Shown here in pieces: positions 35,377 to 42,340 of a stretch of 64,000 bases of DNA. The stretch lies in contig CADCHQ010000009.1 in assembly GCA_902801325.1 (NCBI GenBank), positions 1 to 64,000 of the forward strand, given 5' to 3'. Below the pieces are notes generated by a model. That model made no database searches and was not told the origin of the DNA. It was given only the letters and a program-made list of their open reading frames with translations. Position numbers and translations under genes: made by a program. The DNA is from an uncultured Bacteroidales bacterium (GTDB taxonomy: Bacteria; Bacteroidota; Bacteroidia; Bacteroidales; Bacteroidaceae). Position 1 is the first letter of the stretch. Each line of letters begins with the position of its first letter.

Positions 35377-36606
35377 ATGATACAGAATCTATTTCTCGAC
35401 ATTTGGGCACTCCTTTGTGAAATGGCCCCCTACCTGTTACTCGGCTTCCTGTTGGCAGGTCTGATGCACGCATTCATTCCCCGTCAGGTGTATGCAAACT
35501 ACCTGAGTAAACCCAACTTTAGGAGTGTGTTATTGGCAGCATTGTTTGGCGTTCCCCTACCCCTTTGTTCGTGTGGTGTGTTACCCACAGCTATGGGGCT
35601 TCGACGCGAAGGAGGCAGTAAGGGTGCAACCGTATCATTCCTCATCGCCACACCGCAAACGGGAGTCGACAGCATCTTTGCCACCTACTCCCTCATGGGA
35701 CTTCCGTTCGCTATCATTCGCCCAATTGTAGCCTTCCTTACTGCGATATTGGGAGGAGAAATGGTGAATGTGTTTGAAGATAAAGACGAGATTATTGTCG
35801 TACGGAAAACTATTGAGAAAGAGCAACCCAAATCGTTCTTTGAAAAACTGAAGGAAAGTTTATCTTATGGTTTCGTAGAGATGATGGCCGATATAGGCAA
35901 GTGGCTTGTTGTCGGTTTAGTGGTTGCTGGAATGATAACCACATTAGTTCCCGACCAGTGGTTCGAAGTCTTTAAGGACAACTCTCTTCTGAGCATCCTG
36001 CTTGTGCTGTGCATAAGCGTTCCTATGTACGTCTGCGCCACAGGAAGTATCCCCATTGCCGTTGCCCTGATGATGAAAGGACTGACGCCTGGTGCCGCAC
36101 TGGTATTACTAATGGCTGGTCCTGCCTGCAATGTAGCAAGTTTGCTGGTTATCAATAAAGTAATGGGACGTCGCACGCTATTGCTCTATCTCGCCTCCAT
36201 CGTGGGAGGGGCAGTTCTCTTTGCATTAGGCATCGATTACCTGCTTCCGCGTGAATGGTTTGTCTCGGAGTTGGTCATGCAAGGCGACTGTTGCCACGAG
36301 GAAATCGGTCTGTTTAACATCATCTCTGCTGTGGTTCTCATCTTATTGTTAATCAATGCTTTGTTTTTGCACAGGCATCATCATAATGAGGAAGAGTTCA
36401 CGGAAGAAACAGAAGCCACATGCTTCATGGTAGAAGGCATGAATTGCAGTCATTGTGCAGCAAACGTGGAGAAAGCCATCAGAAGTGTGGAGGGCGTGGA
36501 AAACGTAAGCGTCTTTCTCAGTGAAAAACAAGCTGTTGTATCAGGGAACTACGACGAAATTGCCGTTCGTGAGGCCGTAGAAAGCATTGGATATAAAATA
36601 AAATGA
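35377..36606 (+). CDS. SO_0444-type Cu/Zn efflux permease with C-terminal HMA domain
   Basis: 409 residues. Two blocks of membrane helices resemble the DUF318/ArsP-like permease fold, with the conserved GVPLPLCSCGVLPTAMGLRREG loop containing a CSC metal site and the matching VPMYVCATGSIPIAVALMMKGL in the second block. A short His-rich loop (HRHHHNEEEF) is followed by a heavy-metal-associated domain with GMNCSHCAAN (residues about 350-409). It probably exports copper, zinc or a related ion. An AAAAAAGG sequence precedes the start. It ends 66 bases before the pheA leader ORF but uses a different promoter. Confidence 0.88.
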   Translation: MIQNLFLDIWALLCEMAPYLLLGFLLAGLMHAFIPRQVYANYLSKPNFRSVLLAALFGVPLPLCSCGVLPTAMGLRREGGSKGATVSFLIATPQTGVDSIFATYSLMGLPFAIIRPIVAFLTAILGGEMVNVFEDKDEIIVVRKTIEKEQPKSFFEKLKESLSYGFVEMMADIGKWLVVGLVVAGMITTLVPDQWFEVFKDNSLLSILLVLCISVPMYVCATGSIPIAVALMMKGLTPGAALVLLMAGPACNVASLLVINKVMGRRTLLLYLASIVGGAVLFALGIDYLLPREWFVSELVMQGDCCHEEIGLFNIISAVVLILLLINALFLHRHHHNEEEFTEETEATCFMVEGMNCSHCAANVEKAIRSVEGVENVSVFLSEKQAVVSGNYDEIAVREAVESIGYKIK

Positions 36607-36613
36607 ATAATTT

Positions 36614-36645
36614 CTTGGTCAGTTCGTGAAAAGTTATTACTTTTG
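36614..36645 (+). promoter_or_regulatory. Promoter of the aromatic amino-acid operon leader
   Basis: CTTG (36614-36617) and TACTTTTG (36638-36645) are 20 bp apart, matching the Bacteroidetes -33/-7 consensus. Transcription would start near 36650, about 20 bases before the leader ORF. Confidence 0.75.
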
Positions 36646-36671
36646 CATTCAGAAAGATAATAAAAAGAAAT

Positions 36672-36746
36672 ATGAAAACCTCTTACGCCTACGCTTACTA
36701 TTATTACTTTTACTTTAGCAATGAAGTGAAGCGGGAAGGCGTGTAA
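36672..36746 (+). CDS. Tyr/Phe-rich leader peptide of the pheA operon
   Basis: A 24-codon ORF from ATG 36672 to TAA 36746. Residues 5-15 read YAYAYYYYFYF, so seven Tyr and two Phe codons (mostly TAC/TAT/TTT) lie within eleven codons. The peptide ends SNEVKREGV. It sits between a good promoter and an intrinsic terminator, upstream of genes for phenylalanine and tyrosine synthesis. Its last codons (36728-36736, GAAGCGGGA) are perfectly complementary to the terminator's 5' arm. It is therefore read as a regulatory leader peptide that senses charged tRNA-Tyr and tRNA-Phe by ribosome stalling. Such runs of aromatic codons are very unlikely by chance. Confidence 0.85.
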   Translation: MKTSYAYAYYYYFYFSNEVKREGV

Positions 36747-36797
36747 AGGATTGAACATTAAAAGATTGAACATTGAACATTATACAGGTCCCGCTTC
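36728..36797 (+). promoter_or_regulatory. Antiterminator pairing of the pheA attenuator
   Basis: GAAGCGGGA (36728-36736), inside the last leader codons, pairs perfectly over 9 bp with TCCCGCTTC (36789-36797), the 5' arm of the terminator. The competing terminator stem has a G-U pair at the position where this one has G-C, so the antiterminator is at least as stable. A ribosome stalled at Tyr/Phe codons leaves this segment free; one that reaches the stop codon covers it. Confidence 0.8.
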
Positions 36798-36822
36798 CAT
36801 GAAAAAGAAGTGGGATTTTTTT
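36789..36822 (+). terminator. Attenuator terminator upstream of pheA
   Basis: TCCCGCTTC (36789-36797) and GAAGTGGGA (36807-36815) form a 9-bp stem with one G-U pair and a nine-base loop, followed by seven T residues. It is a textbook intrinsic terminator lying 84 bases before the pheA start. Confidence 0.9.
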
Positions 36823-36842
36823 GTATAAAGACGAGATGGATC

Positions 36843-36905
36843 AAGGATTAAGGATTAAGGATTAAGGATTAAGGATTAAGGATTAAAGATTAAGGATTAA
36901 AGATA
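36843..36905. repeat. 7-bp satellite before pheA
   Basis: Nine consecutive units of AAGGATT (two variants with AAAGAT) end two bases before the pheA ATG. Purine-rich units could influence ribosome entry, and copy number could vary by slippage. Confidence 0.9.
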
Positions 36906-36906
36906 A

Positions 36907-37752
36907 ATGAAACATAGAGTTGCGATACAGGGCATTAGAGGCAGTTTCCATGACATTGCCGCTCGCAGGTATTACGAGAGCGACGACATAGAACTAGTGT
37001 GCTGCGACTCATTTGAACAGGTGTTCGAGGAGATGAGCAACGATCCTCAACTCGTGGGAATGGTGGCCATCGAAAATACCATCGCAGGAAGTCTGCTTCA
37101 CAACTACGAACTGTTGCGCGACAGTGGTGCAACCATCATTGGCGAACACAAACTCCGCATCAGTCACTCTATCATGTGCCTGCCCAGCGACGACTGGGGC
37201 GACCTGCAAGAAGTAAACTCCCACCCTGTGGCACTCATGCAATGCCGTAGTTTCCTGAACCAACACAGAGGACTGAAGGTAGTGGAAGTTGCCGATACGG
37301 CTGGAGCTGCAGCAGACATCAGCAAGGGACAATTGCACGGACATGCAGCTATCTGCCACAAAGATGCCGCACAAATCTACGGAATGAAAGTGCTTCAGGA
37401 AGGCATCGAAACTAACAAGCACAACTTCACGCGATTCCTCGTTGTAGCAAACCCAGAGATTGCACCCGAACTGCGCGACCTAAGGAATGTCAACAAGTCG
37501 AGCCTTGCCTTTACCTTGCCTCATGAGGAAGGAAGCCTTTCAGCCATCTTATCAGTATTGAGTTTCTACAAACTGAACCTGACAAAGATACAGTCGTTGC
37601 CGATAATCGGAATGGAATGGCAATACATGTTCTACATCGACCTGACTTTCTCCGATTACATACGCTACAGACAGGCTATCAACGCCATAACACCACTCAC
37701 TCGTAACTTGAAACTTTTAGGTGAATACGAAGATGGAAAACAGAGTATTTAA
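36907..37752 (+). CDS. pheA: Prephenate dehydratase
   Basis: 281 residues. The dehydratase domain (KHRVAIQGIRGSFHDIAARRYY, MVAIENTIAGSLLHNYELL, ISHSIMCLP, KHNFTRFLVV) is followed by a C-terminal ACT domain (SSLAFTLPHEEGSLSAILSVL, then LTKIQSLPI) for feedback by phenylalanine. There is no chorismate mutase domain; that activity is on the DAHP synthase gene of the same operon. It converts prephenate to phenylpyruvate. It is the first structural gene after the attenuator, and its end overlaps the aminotransferase start by 20 bases. Confidence 0.96.
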   Translation: MKHRVAIQGIRGSFHDIAARRYYESDDIELVCCDSFEQVFEEMSNDPQLVGMVAIENTIAGSLLHNYELLRDSGATIIGEHKLRISHSIMCLPSDDWGDLQEVNSHPVALMQCRSFLNQHRGLKVVEVADTAGAAADISKGQLHGHAAICHKDAAQIYGMKVLQEGIETNKHNFTRFLVVANPEIAPELRDLRNVNKSSLAFTLPHEEGSLSAILSVLSFYKLNLTKIQSLPIIGMEWQYMFYIDLTFSDYIRYRQAINAITPLTRNLKLLGEYEDGKQSI

Positions 37753-38935
37753 CATAAAGCCGGCCGACCGACTCTCGAATGTGTCGGAATACTACTTCAG
37801 CCGCAAACTGAAGGAAGTGGCACGCATGAATGCCGAGGGAAAAGATATTATCTCACTGGCCATCGGAAGTCCCGATATGCCACCCTCGCCTGAAACAATC
37901 GACACGCTTTGCAACGAAGCAAGGAAGGCCAGCAGTCATGGTTATCAGCCTACTGTAGGTACACCTGAATTGCGTCAGGCAATGGCTGGCTTCTACAAGC
38001 GCTGGTATGGTGTCACACTCGATCCTGCAACCGAGATACAGCCTCTCATTGGCTCGAAGGAAGGCATTCTGCATGTCACACTCACCTTCGTGAATCCCGG
38101 CGATAAAGTGCTTATCCCTAACCCAGGCTATCCCACTTATACGGCAATGAGTCGACTGTTGGGTGCAGAGATTGTCAACTACGACCTAAAGGAGGAGAAT
38201 GAATGGCAACCCAATTTCGAACAGTTGGAGCAGATGGACTTGAGTGGTGTAAAACTCATGTGGACCAACTATCCCAATATGCCCACTGGCGCCAATGCCA
38301 AAAGAGAGACGTACAAGCGACTGGTGGACTTTGCCCTCAAGCACAACATCATCATCGTGAACGACAACCCCTACTCTTTCATCCTGAACCGCGATGAAAG
38401 GCTGAGCCTGTTGCAAGTGCCAGGAGCAAAGGAATGTTGCATCGAGTTCAATTCAATGTCGAAAAGTCACAACATGCCGGGATGGCGTGTGGGTATGCTG
38501 GCAACCAATCAGCAATTCATCCAATGGATATTGAAGGTTAAGTCGAACGTTGACAGTGGAACATTCCGCCCCATGCAACTTGCTGCAGCACAAGCCTATA
38601 AAAACACCGACGATTGGCACAAAGAGGCAAACATCGAAACCTATGCGCGACGTCGCAAACTGGCAGAGGAGATCATGACGACACTCGGATGCACTTTTGA
38701 CCCTAAGCAAGTGGGCATGTTCCTCTGGGGACGTATTCCCGACACCTATCAAAATGTTGAAGACCTAACCGAACGCGTCCTTCACGAGGCTCGCGTCTTC
38801 ATTACGCCAGGTTTCATCTTTGGTTCAAACGGAGAACGCTACATACGCATCTCTCTCTGTGCTAAAGAGGAACAATTCGAGAAAGCACTACAAAGAATAA
38901 AAAAATGTATAACAATAACACCCAAAACCCCATAA
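37733..38935 (+). CDS. PLP-dependent class I/II aminotransferase, probably for aromatic amino acids
   Basis: 400 residues from MENRVFNIKPADRLSNVSEYYF; an upstream GTG would add four residues. Type I PLP fold: GYQPTVGTPELRQAM, VLIPNPGYPTY, TNYPNMPTGA, and the PLP-binding Lys in SMSKSHNMPGWRVGM, with the Arg of RISLCA near the C-terminus. In this operon it most likely makes phenylalanine and tyrosine from phenylpyruvate and 4-hydroxyphenylpyruvate. LL-diaminopimelate and aspartate aminotransferases look alike, so specificity is inferred from context. It overlaps pheA by 20 bases. Confidence 0.9.
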   Translation: MENRVFNIKPADRLSNVSEYYFSRKLKEVARMNAEGKDIISLAIGSPDMPPSPETIDTLCNEARKASSHGYQPTVGTPELRQAMAGFYKRWYGVTLDPATEIQPLIGSKEGILHVTLTFVNPGDKVLIPNPGYPTYTAMSRLLGAEIVNYDLKEENEWQPNFEQLEQMDLSGVKLMWTNYPNMPTGANAKRETYKRLVDFALKHNIIIVNDNPYSFILNRDERLSLLQVPGAKECCIEFNSMSKSHNMPGWRVGMLATNQQFIQWILKVKSNVDSGTFRPMQLAAAQAYKNTDDWHKEANIETYARRRKLAEEIMTTLGCTFDPKQVGMFLWGRIPDTYQNVEDLTERVLHEARVFITPGFIFGSNGERYIRISLCAKEEQFEKALQRIKKCITITPKTP

Positions 38936-38943
38936 ATGTGTTC

Positions 38944-38970
38944 CTTCCCTTTAAGGGGAGGTAAGGAGGG
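38944..38970. repeat. REP-like palindrome forming the ribosome-binding region of the DAHP synthase gene
   Basis: CTTCCC-tttaa-GGGGAG followed by GTAAGGAGGGG. The GGAGG tail ends about seven bases before the ATG at 38978. A near-identical copy is placed the same way before tyrA (40132-40160). Confidence 0.7.
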
Positions 38971-38977
38971 GTCCATT

Positions 38978-40042
38978 ATGGAATTAGAACTTCTTCCTTT
39001 AAATCTTCCAAGCGACCGAAAACGTCCGTTTGTCATTGCCGGACCGTGTGCAGCTGAGACTGAAGAACAAGTTATGACCACTGCTCGACAGTTGGCAGAG
39101 AAGGGTTGTCACATGTTCCGAGCAGGTGCATGGAAGCCTCGCACAAAACCCGGATGCTTCGAAGGGCATGGAGAGCCTGCGCTCAAATGGTTGCAGCAAG
39201 TGAAACAAGAAACAGGAATGTTGGTTGCAATCGAAGTGGCTAAACCTGAGCATGTGGAATTGGCGCTGAAATACGGAATCGACATTCTGTGGATTGGTGC
39301 TCGCACAACTGTTAATCCCTTTGCCGTTCAGGAACTGGCAGATAGTCTGCGAGGCACAGACGTACCTGTCTTCGTGAAGAATCCCGTCAGTCCCGACCTC
39401 GAACTGTGGATCGGTGCCATGTTGAGACTCAACAAAGCGGGTGTCAAGCGTCTGGGTGCCATTCACAGAGGTTTTACGAGCATTGACCAGAAGATCTATC
39501 GTAACACACCCATGTGGCATATCCCCATCGAGCTTCATCGTCGCTACCCCAGACTGCCCATGGTATGTGACCCAAGTCACATGGGAGGCAGGCGCGATCT
39601 CGTTGCCCCCCTCTGTCAACAGGCAATGGATATGGGCTTCGATGGTCTGATAGTAGAAAGTCATTGTAACCCCGATCTGGCTTGGAGTGATGCCTCACAA
39701 CAGGTGCTTCCTGACGTCCTCGACTTCATCATCGACCGCCTTGTCATTCGTGATAATGCAGAGATGACAGAATCTCTGGCCAGCATGCGAAAGCAAATTG
39801 ATGATATGGACAATCAACTCATGGATCTCCTGACAAAACGTATGCGTGTGAGTCGAGAAATTGCCATATACAAGCGCCAGCACAATATGGCAGTCGTTCA
39901 GGCCGTTCGCTACAACGAGATTCTCGACAAACGTGGAGCTCAGGGTGCGCTCTGTGGAATGAGTCCCGAGTTTGTTCGTCGCGTTTACGAGGCAATCCAC
40001 GAAGAAAGTGTCCGCCAACAGATGGAAATCATTAATAAGTAA
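38978..40042 (+). CDS. Bifunctional 3-deoxy-7-phosphoheptulonate synthase/chorismate mutase
   Basis: 354 residues from MELELLPLNLPS. A longer frame from 38936 would be encoded by a REP-like palindrome. Residues 1-255 are a type I-beta DAHP synthase (VIAGPCAAETEEQ, FRAGAWKPRTKPGCFEG, IGARTTVNPF, VKNPVSPD, CDPSHMGGRRD, VESHCNPDLAWSDASQQV). Residues about 262-354 are an AroQ chorismate mutase (MRKQIDDMDNQLMDLLTKRM). It makes the first shikimate-pathway intermediate and also channels chorismate to prephenate. Fusion of the entry enzyme with the branch enzyme allows prephenate feedback on the first step. Confidence 0.95.
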   Translation: MELELLPLNLPSDRKRPFVIAGPCAAETEEQVMTTARQLAEKGCHMFRAGAWKPRTKPGCFEGHGEPALKWLQQVKQETGMLVAIEVAKPEHVELALKYGIDILWIGARTTVNPFAVQELADSLRGTDVPVFVKNPVSPDLELWIGAMLRLNKAGVKRLGAIHRGFTSIDQKIYRNTPMWHIPIELHRRYPRLPMVCDPSHMGGRRDLVAPLCQQAMDMGFDGLIVESHCNPDLAWSDASQQVLPDVLDFIIDRLVIRDNAEMTESLASMRKQIDDMDNQLMDLLTKRMRVSREIAIYKRQHNMAVVQAVRYNEILDKRGAQGALCGMSPEFVRRVYEAIHEESVRQQMEIINK

Positions 40043-40055
40043 GGACCTACCCCAG

Positions 40056-40075
40056 CCCTCCATTAAAGGGAGGGA
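40056..40075. repeat. REP-like palindrome between the DAHP synthase gene and tyrA
   Basis: CCCTCC-attaaa-GGGAGGG with flanking purines, 14 bases after the stop. It is one of two such elements in this 127-bp gap. Confidence 0.6.
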
Positions 40076-40131
40076 GAGGAATTCGATAACAATATAATGT
40101 TTAATAAAAACACCAACACCCTCAAGTAGTG

Positions 40132-40162
40132 TTCCTTCCCTTTAAGGGGAGGTAAGGAGGGA
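40132..40162. repeat. REP-like palindrome forming the ribosome-binding region of tyrA
   Basis: CCTTCCC-tttaa-GGGGAGG followed by TAAGGAGGGAGC, ending eight bases before the tyrA ATG. It repeats the arrangement in front of the DAHP synthase gene. Confidence 0.7.
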
Positions 40163-40169
40163 GCTATTT

Positions 40170-40943
40170 ATGAAGATTTTAATTCTAGGCGCCGGAAAGA
40201 TGGGTTGTTTCTTTACCGATATCTTGTCGTTCGACCACGAAACGGCAGTGTATGAAATCGACCCCAAACGTATGAGATTCCTCTATAACACGTTGCGATT
40301 CACAAAGTTGGAAGAAATAAGAGACTTCCGCCCCGACCTCGTCATCAACTGTGTCACGTTGCAACACACCATCGAGGTGTTCCGTCAGGTCATTCCCTAC
40401 CTGCATAAAGACTGCATTATCAGCGACATTGCTAGCGTGAAGACCGATCTGAAGGCATTCTATGAGGAAACGGGAATGCACTACGTCAGCACTCACCCCA
40501 TGTTTGGTCCCACATTCGCTAACCTTGGTGCATTGAGCAGTGAGAACGCGATCGTCATCAACGAAGGCGACTATCTGGGACGTGTCTTCTTCCTTGACCT
40601 CTATCGTCGTCTGGGTCTGAACGTCCACGAATACAACTTCGAGGAACACGACGAGGCAATGGCTTACTCCCTGTCTGTGCCATTCGTTTCCACTTTCGTC
40701 TTCTCTGCTGTAATGAAGCATCAGGATGCACCCGGAACCACATTCAAGAGACACCTTGCCATAGCCCGTGGCGTCTTGTCGGAGGACGAAACACTCTTGC
40801 GAGAGATACTGTTCAACCCTCGCACGAAGTCCCACGTCGAAGACATTCGCGAAGAGTTGAAAGGACTCATCCAGATCATCGACAATCACGATGCAGGAGC
40901 GCTCAGTAAGTTCCTGACACGTATTCGCAAAAACATCAAATAG
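40170..40943 (+). CDS. tyrA: Prephenate dehydrogenase
   Basis: 257 residues. The NAD(P)-binding motif is at the N-terminus (KILILGAGKMGCFF). VINCVTLQHTIEVF, ISDIASVKTDLKAFYEETGMHYVSTHPMFGPT contains the catalytic His and the THPMFGP signature. It oxidises and decarboxylates prephenate to 4-hydroxyphenylpyruvate for tyrosine. There is no C-terminal ACT domain; the length is short for the family. It is the last gene of the operon and is followed by a strong terminator. Confidence 0.94.
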   Translation: MKILILGAGKMGCFFTDILSFDHETAVYEIDPKRMRFLYNTLRFTKLEEIRDFRPDLVINCVTLQHTIEVFRQVIPYLHKDCIISDIASVKTDLKAFYEETGMHYVSTHPMFGPTFANLGALSSENAIVINEGDYLGRVFFLDLYRRLGLNVHEYNFEEHDEAMAYSLSVPFVSTFVFSAVMKHQDAPGTTFKRHLAIARGVLSEDETLLREILFNPRTKSHVEDIREELKGLIQIIDNHDAGALSKFLTRIRKNIK

Positions 40944-40955
40944 CACACAAAGAAC

Positions 40956-40992
40956 AAGCCCCGAAAGTTTTAACGCTCTCGGGGCTTATTTC
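40956..40992. terminator. Terminator after tyrA
   Basis: AAGCCCCGA and TCGGGGCTT form a perfect 9-bp stem around a 14-base loop, then TATTTC. It can end both the aromatic operon and the convergent hsp20 transcript. Confidence 0.85.
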
Positions 40993-41017
40993 AATCTTTT
41001 TAATGTAGCAAGTCGCC

Positions 41018-41443
41018 TTATTTGATTTCAATCTGTCGGCTTACCTTCGCTTCTTCCTTCTTCAGCTTCGGTAAGTTCACTGTCAAGATTCCGTTCTCCA
41101 CGCTGGCGGCAATATTGTCACGGTCGACATTATCGGGCAGCATGTAGTTCTGCTGGTAGTTGGTAAACGAGAACTCGCGACGCAGGTAGTGGTGCTTCTT
41201 GTCTTCCTCCTTGTGTTCCAACTTGTTCTCAATGGCGATAGACAAGTTTCCGTCGTCGTTGATGTGTACACGGCAGTACTCCTTCTTGATACCAGGAGCA
41301 GCAACCTCCATCACGTAGGCCTCAGGGGTCTCTTTAACGTTTACTGCGGGAGCAGTTACTTGGTTGTGTGGCATAACGTCACTGTTAAGAAATTCGTCGA
41401 ACAGTGTTGGGAACCAACTGTTTCTAAGCATTACTGGTAACAT
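41018..41443 (-). CDS. Hsp20/alpha-crystallin small heat-shock protein
   Basis: 141 residues. The alpha-crystallin core runs from about residue 32 to 130: PAVNVKETPEAYVMEVAAPGIKKEYCRVHIN, the central FSFTNYQQNYMLPDNVDRDNI, and the A-x-x-x-n-G-I-L-T motif (AASVENGILTVNLPK). It holds unfolding proteins in solution. It has an unusually strong AAAGGAGG ribosome-binding site eight bases before the ATG (41452-41459, minus strand), rare in Bacteroidetes, fitting high-level expression. No CIRCE element was found. Confidence 0.96.
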   Translation of the reverse strand: MLPVMLRNSWFPTLFDEFLNSDVMPHNQVTAPAVNVKETPEAYVMEVAAPGIKKEYCRVHINDDGNLSIAIENKLEHKEEDKKHHYLRREFSFTNYQQNYMLPDNVDRDNIAASVENGILTVNLPKLKKEEAKVSRQIEIK

Positions 41444-41595
41444 AGTTTTGTCCTCCTTTTATTTTAATTGGTTTATTAATGTTTTCACTTTAAACTATAC
41501 AACCTGCGTGCCACTTAACTTTTGGGGACATTTTGACACAAAACGGAGACAAAAGGGCAGAAAAGTGGAAAAAATGTTGTAACTTTGGCCTTGAT

Positions 41596-42111
41596 ATGAA
41601 GAGGATAATCCTTATTACCGGTGGTGAACGCAGTGGAAAGTCGACTTATGCCGAGCAAATGGCTCTCCGTTTGAGCCAAAATCCCGTCTATATCGCTACC
41701 GCACACCCATGGGACGATGAATTTCGTGAACGCATTCGTCGCCATCAGGAGAGGCGTGGATCGCAGTGGACGAATATCGAGGAAGAACACGAACTCTCGA
41801 GCCACGATGTGGAAGGAAGAGTGGTCTTGGTAGATTGCCTGACCCTGTGGGCTACAAACTACTTCTTTGCCAACGAAGGCAGGGAAGTGGACGAGGTGTT
41901 GACTGAACTGAAGGACGAGTTTACTCGTTTCACCCGTCAGGATGCCACTTTTATCTTTGTAACTAACGAGATAGGTATGGGTGGTGTCTCTCCCAATGCC
42001 GTACAGCGTCGATTCACCGACCTTCTGGGTTGGCTCAACCAATTTGTGGCATTGGAAGCTGATGAGGTTATTCTGATGGTGAGTGGAATAGCTGTTAAAA
42101 TTAAGAATTAA
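41596..42111 (+). CDS. cobU: Adenosylcobinamide kinase/adenosylcobinamide-phosphate guanylyltransferase
   Basis: 171 residues from MKRIILITGGERSGKSTY; the P-loop is at the very start as in CobU/CobP, so the upstream TTG at 41533 is rejected. YIATAHPWDDEFRERIRRHQERR contains the guanylylated His region, VLVDCLTLWATN the Mg site, and FVTNEIGMGGVSPNAVQRRFTDLLGWLNQ the family C-terminus. It phosphorylates and GMP-activates adenosylcobinamide in the late (nucleotide-loop) part of B12 synthesis. First gene of cobU-cobT-cobS. Confidence 0.95.
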   Translation: MKRIILITGGERSGKSTYAEQMALRLSQNPVYIATAHPWDDEFRERIRRHQERRGSQWTNIEEEHELSSHDVEGRVVLVDCLTLWATNYFFANEGREVDEVLTELKDEFTRFTRQDATFIFVTNEIGMGGVSPNAVQRRFTDLLGWLNQFVALEADEVILMVSGIAVKIKN

Positions 42112-42157
42112 GAATTAAGAATTAAGGGTGAAGGATGAAGAATGAAGGATTGGACCC

Positions 42158-42206
42158 TTTCCAAACCTTTCCCTTAAAGGGCAAGGCATCATAAGGGAGG
42201 GAAGGA
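42158..42206. repeat. REP-like palindrome between cobU and cobT
   Basis: CCTTTCCCTT pairs imperfectly with AAAGGGCAAGG, followed by a purine tail (aagggagggaagg). Confidence 0.5.
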
Positions 42207-42229
42207 GTAGTTCTATCTATGTTCAATGT

Positions 42230-42292
42230 TCCGCTCGGCGACAACAGGAGACACTTGCGTAGCAGAGCGGAGCAAGAATGTTCAATGCTCAA
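42230..42292. repeat. Dispersed intergenic element, copy between cobU and cobT
   Basis: Starts TCCGCTCGGCGAC, contains ACACTTGCGTAGCAGAGCGG and ends AGCAAGAATGTTCAATG. It is almost identical to 366-425 near engB, 42 kb away. The outer TCCGCT and AGCGGA are complementary. Confidence 0.8.
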
Positions 42293-42340
42293 TGTTCAAT
42301 GTTCAATAGTCAATGTTCAATAGTCAATGTTCAATAGTCA
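42282..42340. repeat. 7-bp satellite that supplies the cobT start codon
   Basis: Eight or more units of TCAATGT or TCAATAG. The last, truncated unit (TCA) is followed by the cobT ATG, so TCAATG of the repeat contains the start codon. Earlier units hold other ATGs, mostly out of frame. Confidence 0.85.

Noticed and set aside
36907..37752. Chorismate mutase domain on PheA
   Set aside because: The protein starts directly with the dehydratase domain; the AroQ mutase is at the C-terminus of the DAHP synthase protein.
40185..40946. 253-codon minus-strand frame opposite tyrA
   Set aside because: It lies fully over tyrA, which has clear motifs. The antisense frame shows no recognisable domain and is a by-product of tyrA codon use.
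41444..41595. Cobalamin riboswitch before cobU
   Set aside because: The 150-bp gap lacks the conserved B12-box and is largely A/T-rich promoter DNA of two divergent genes.
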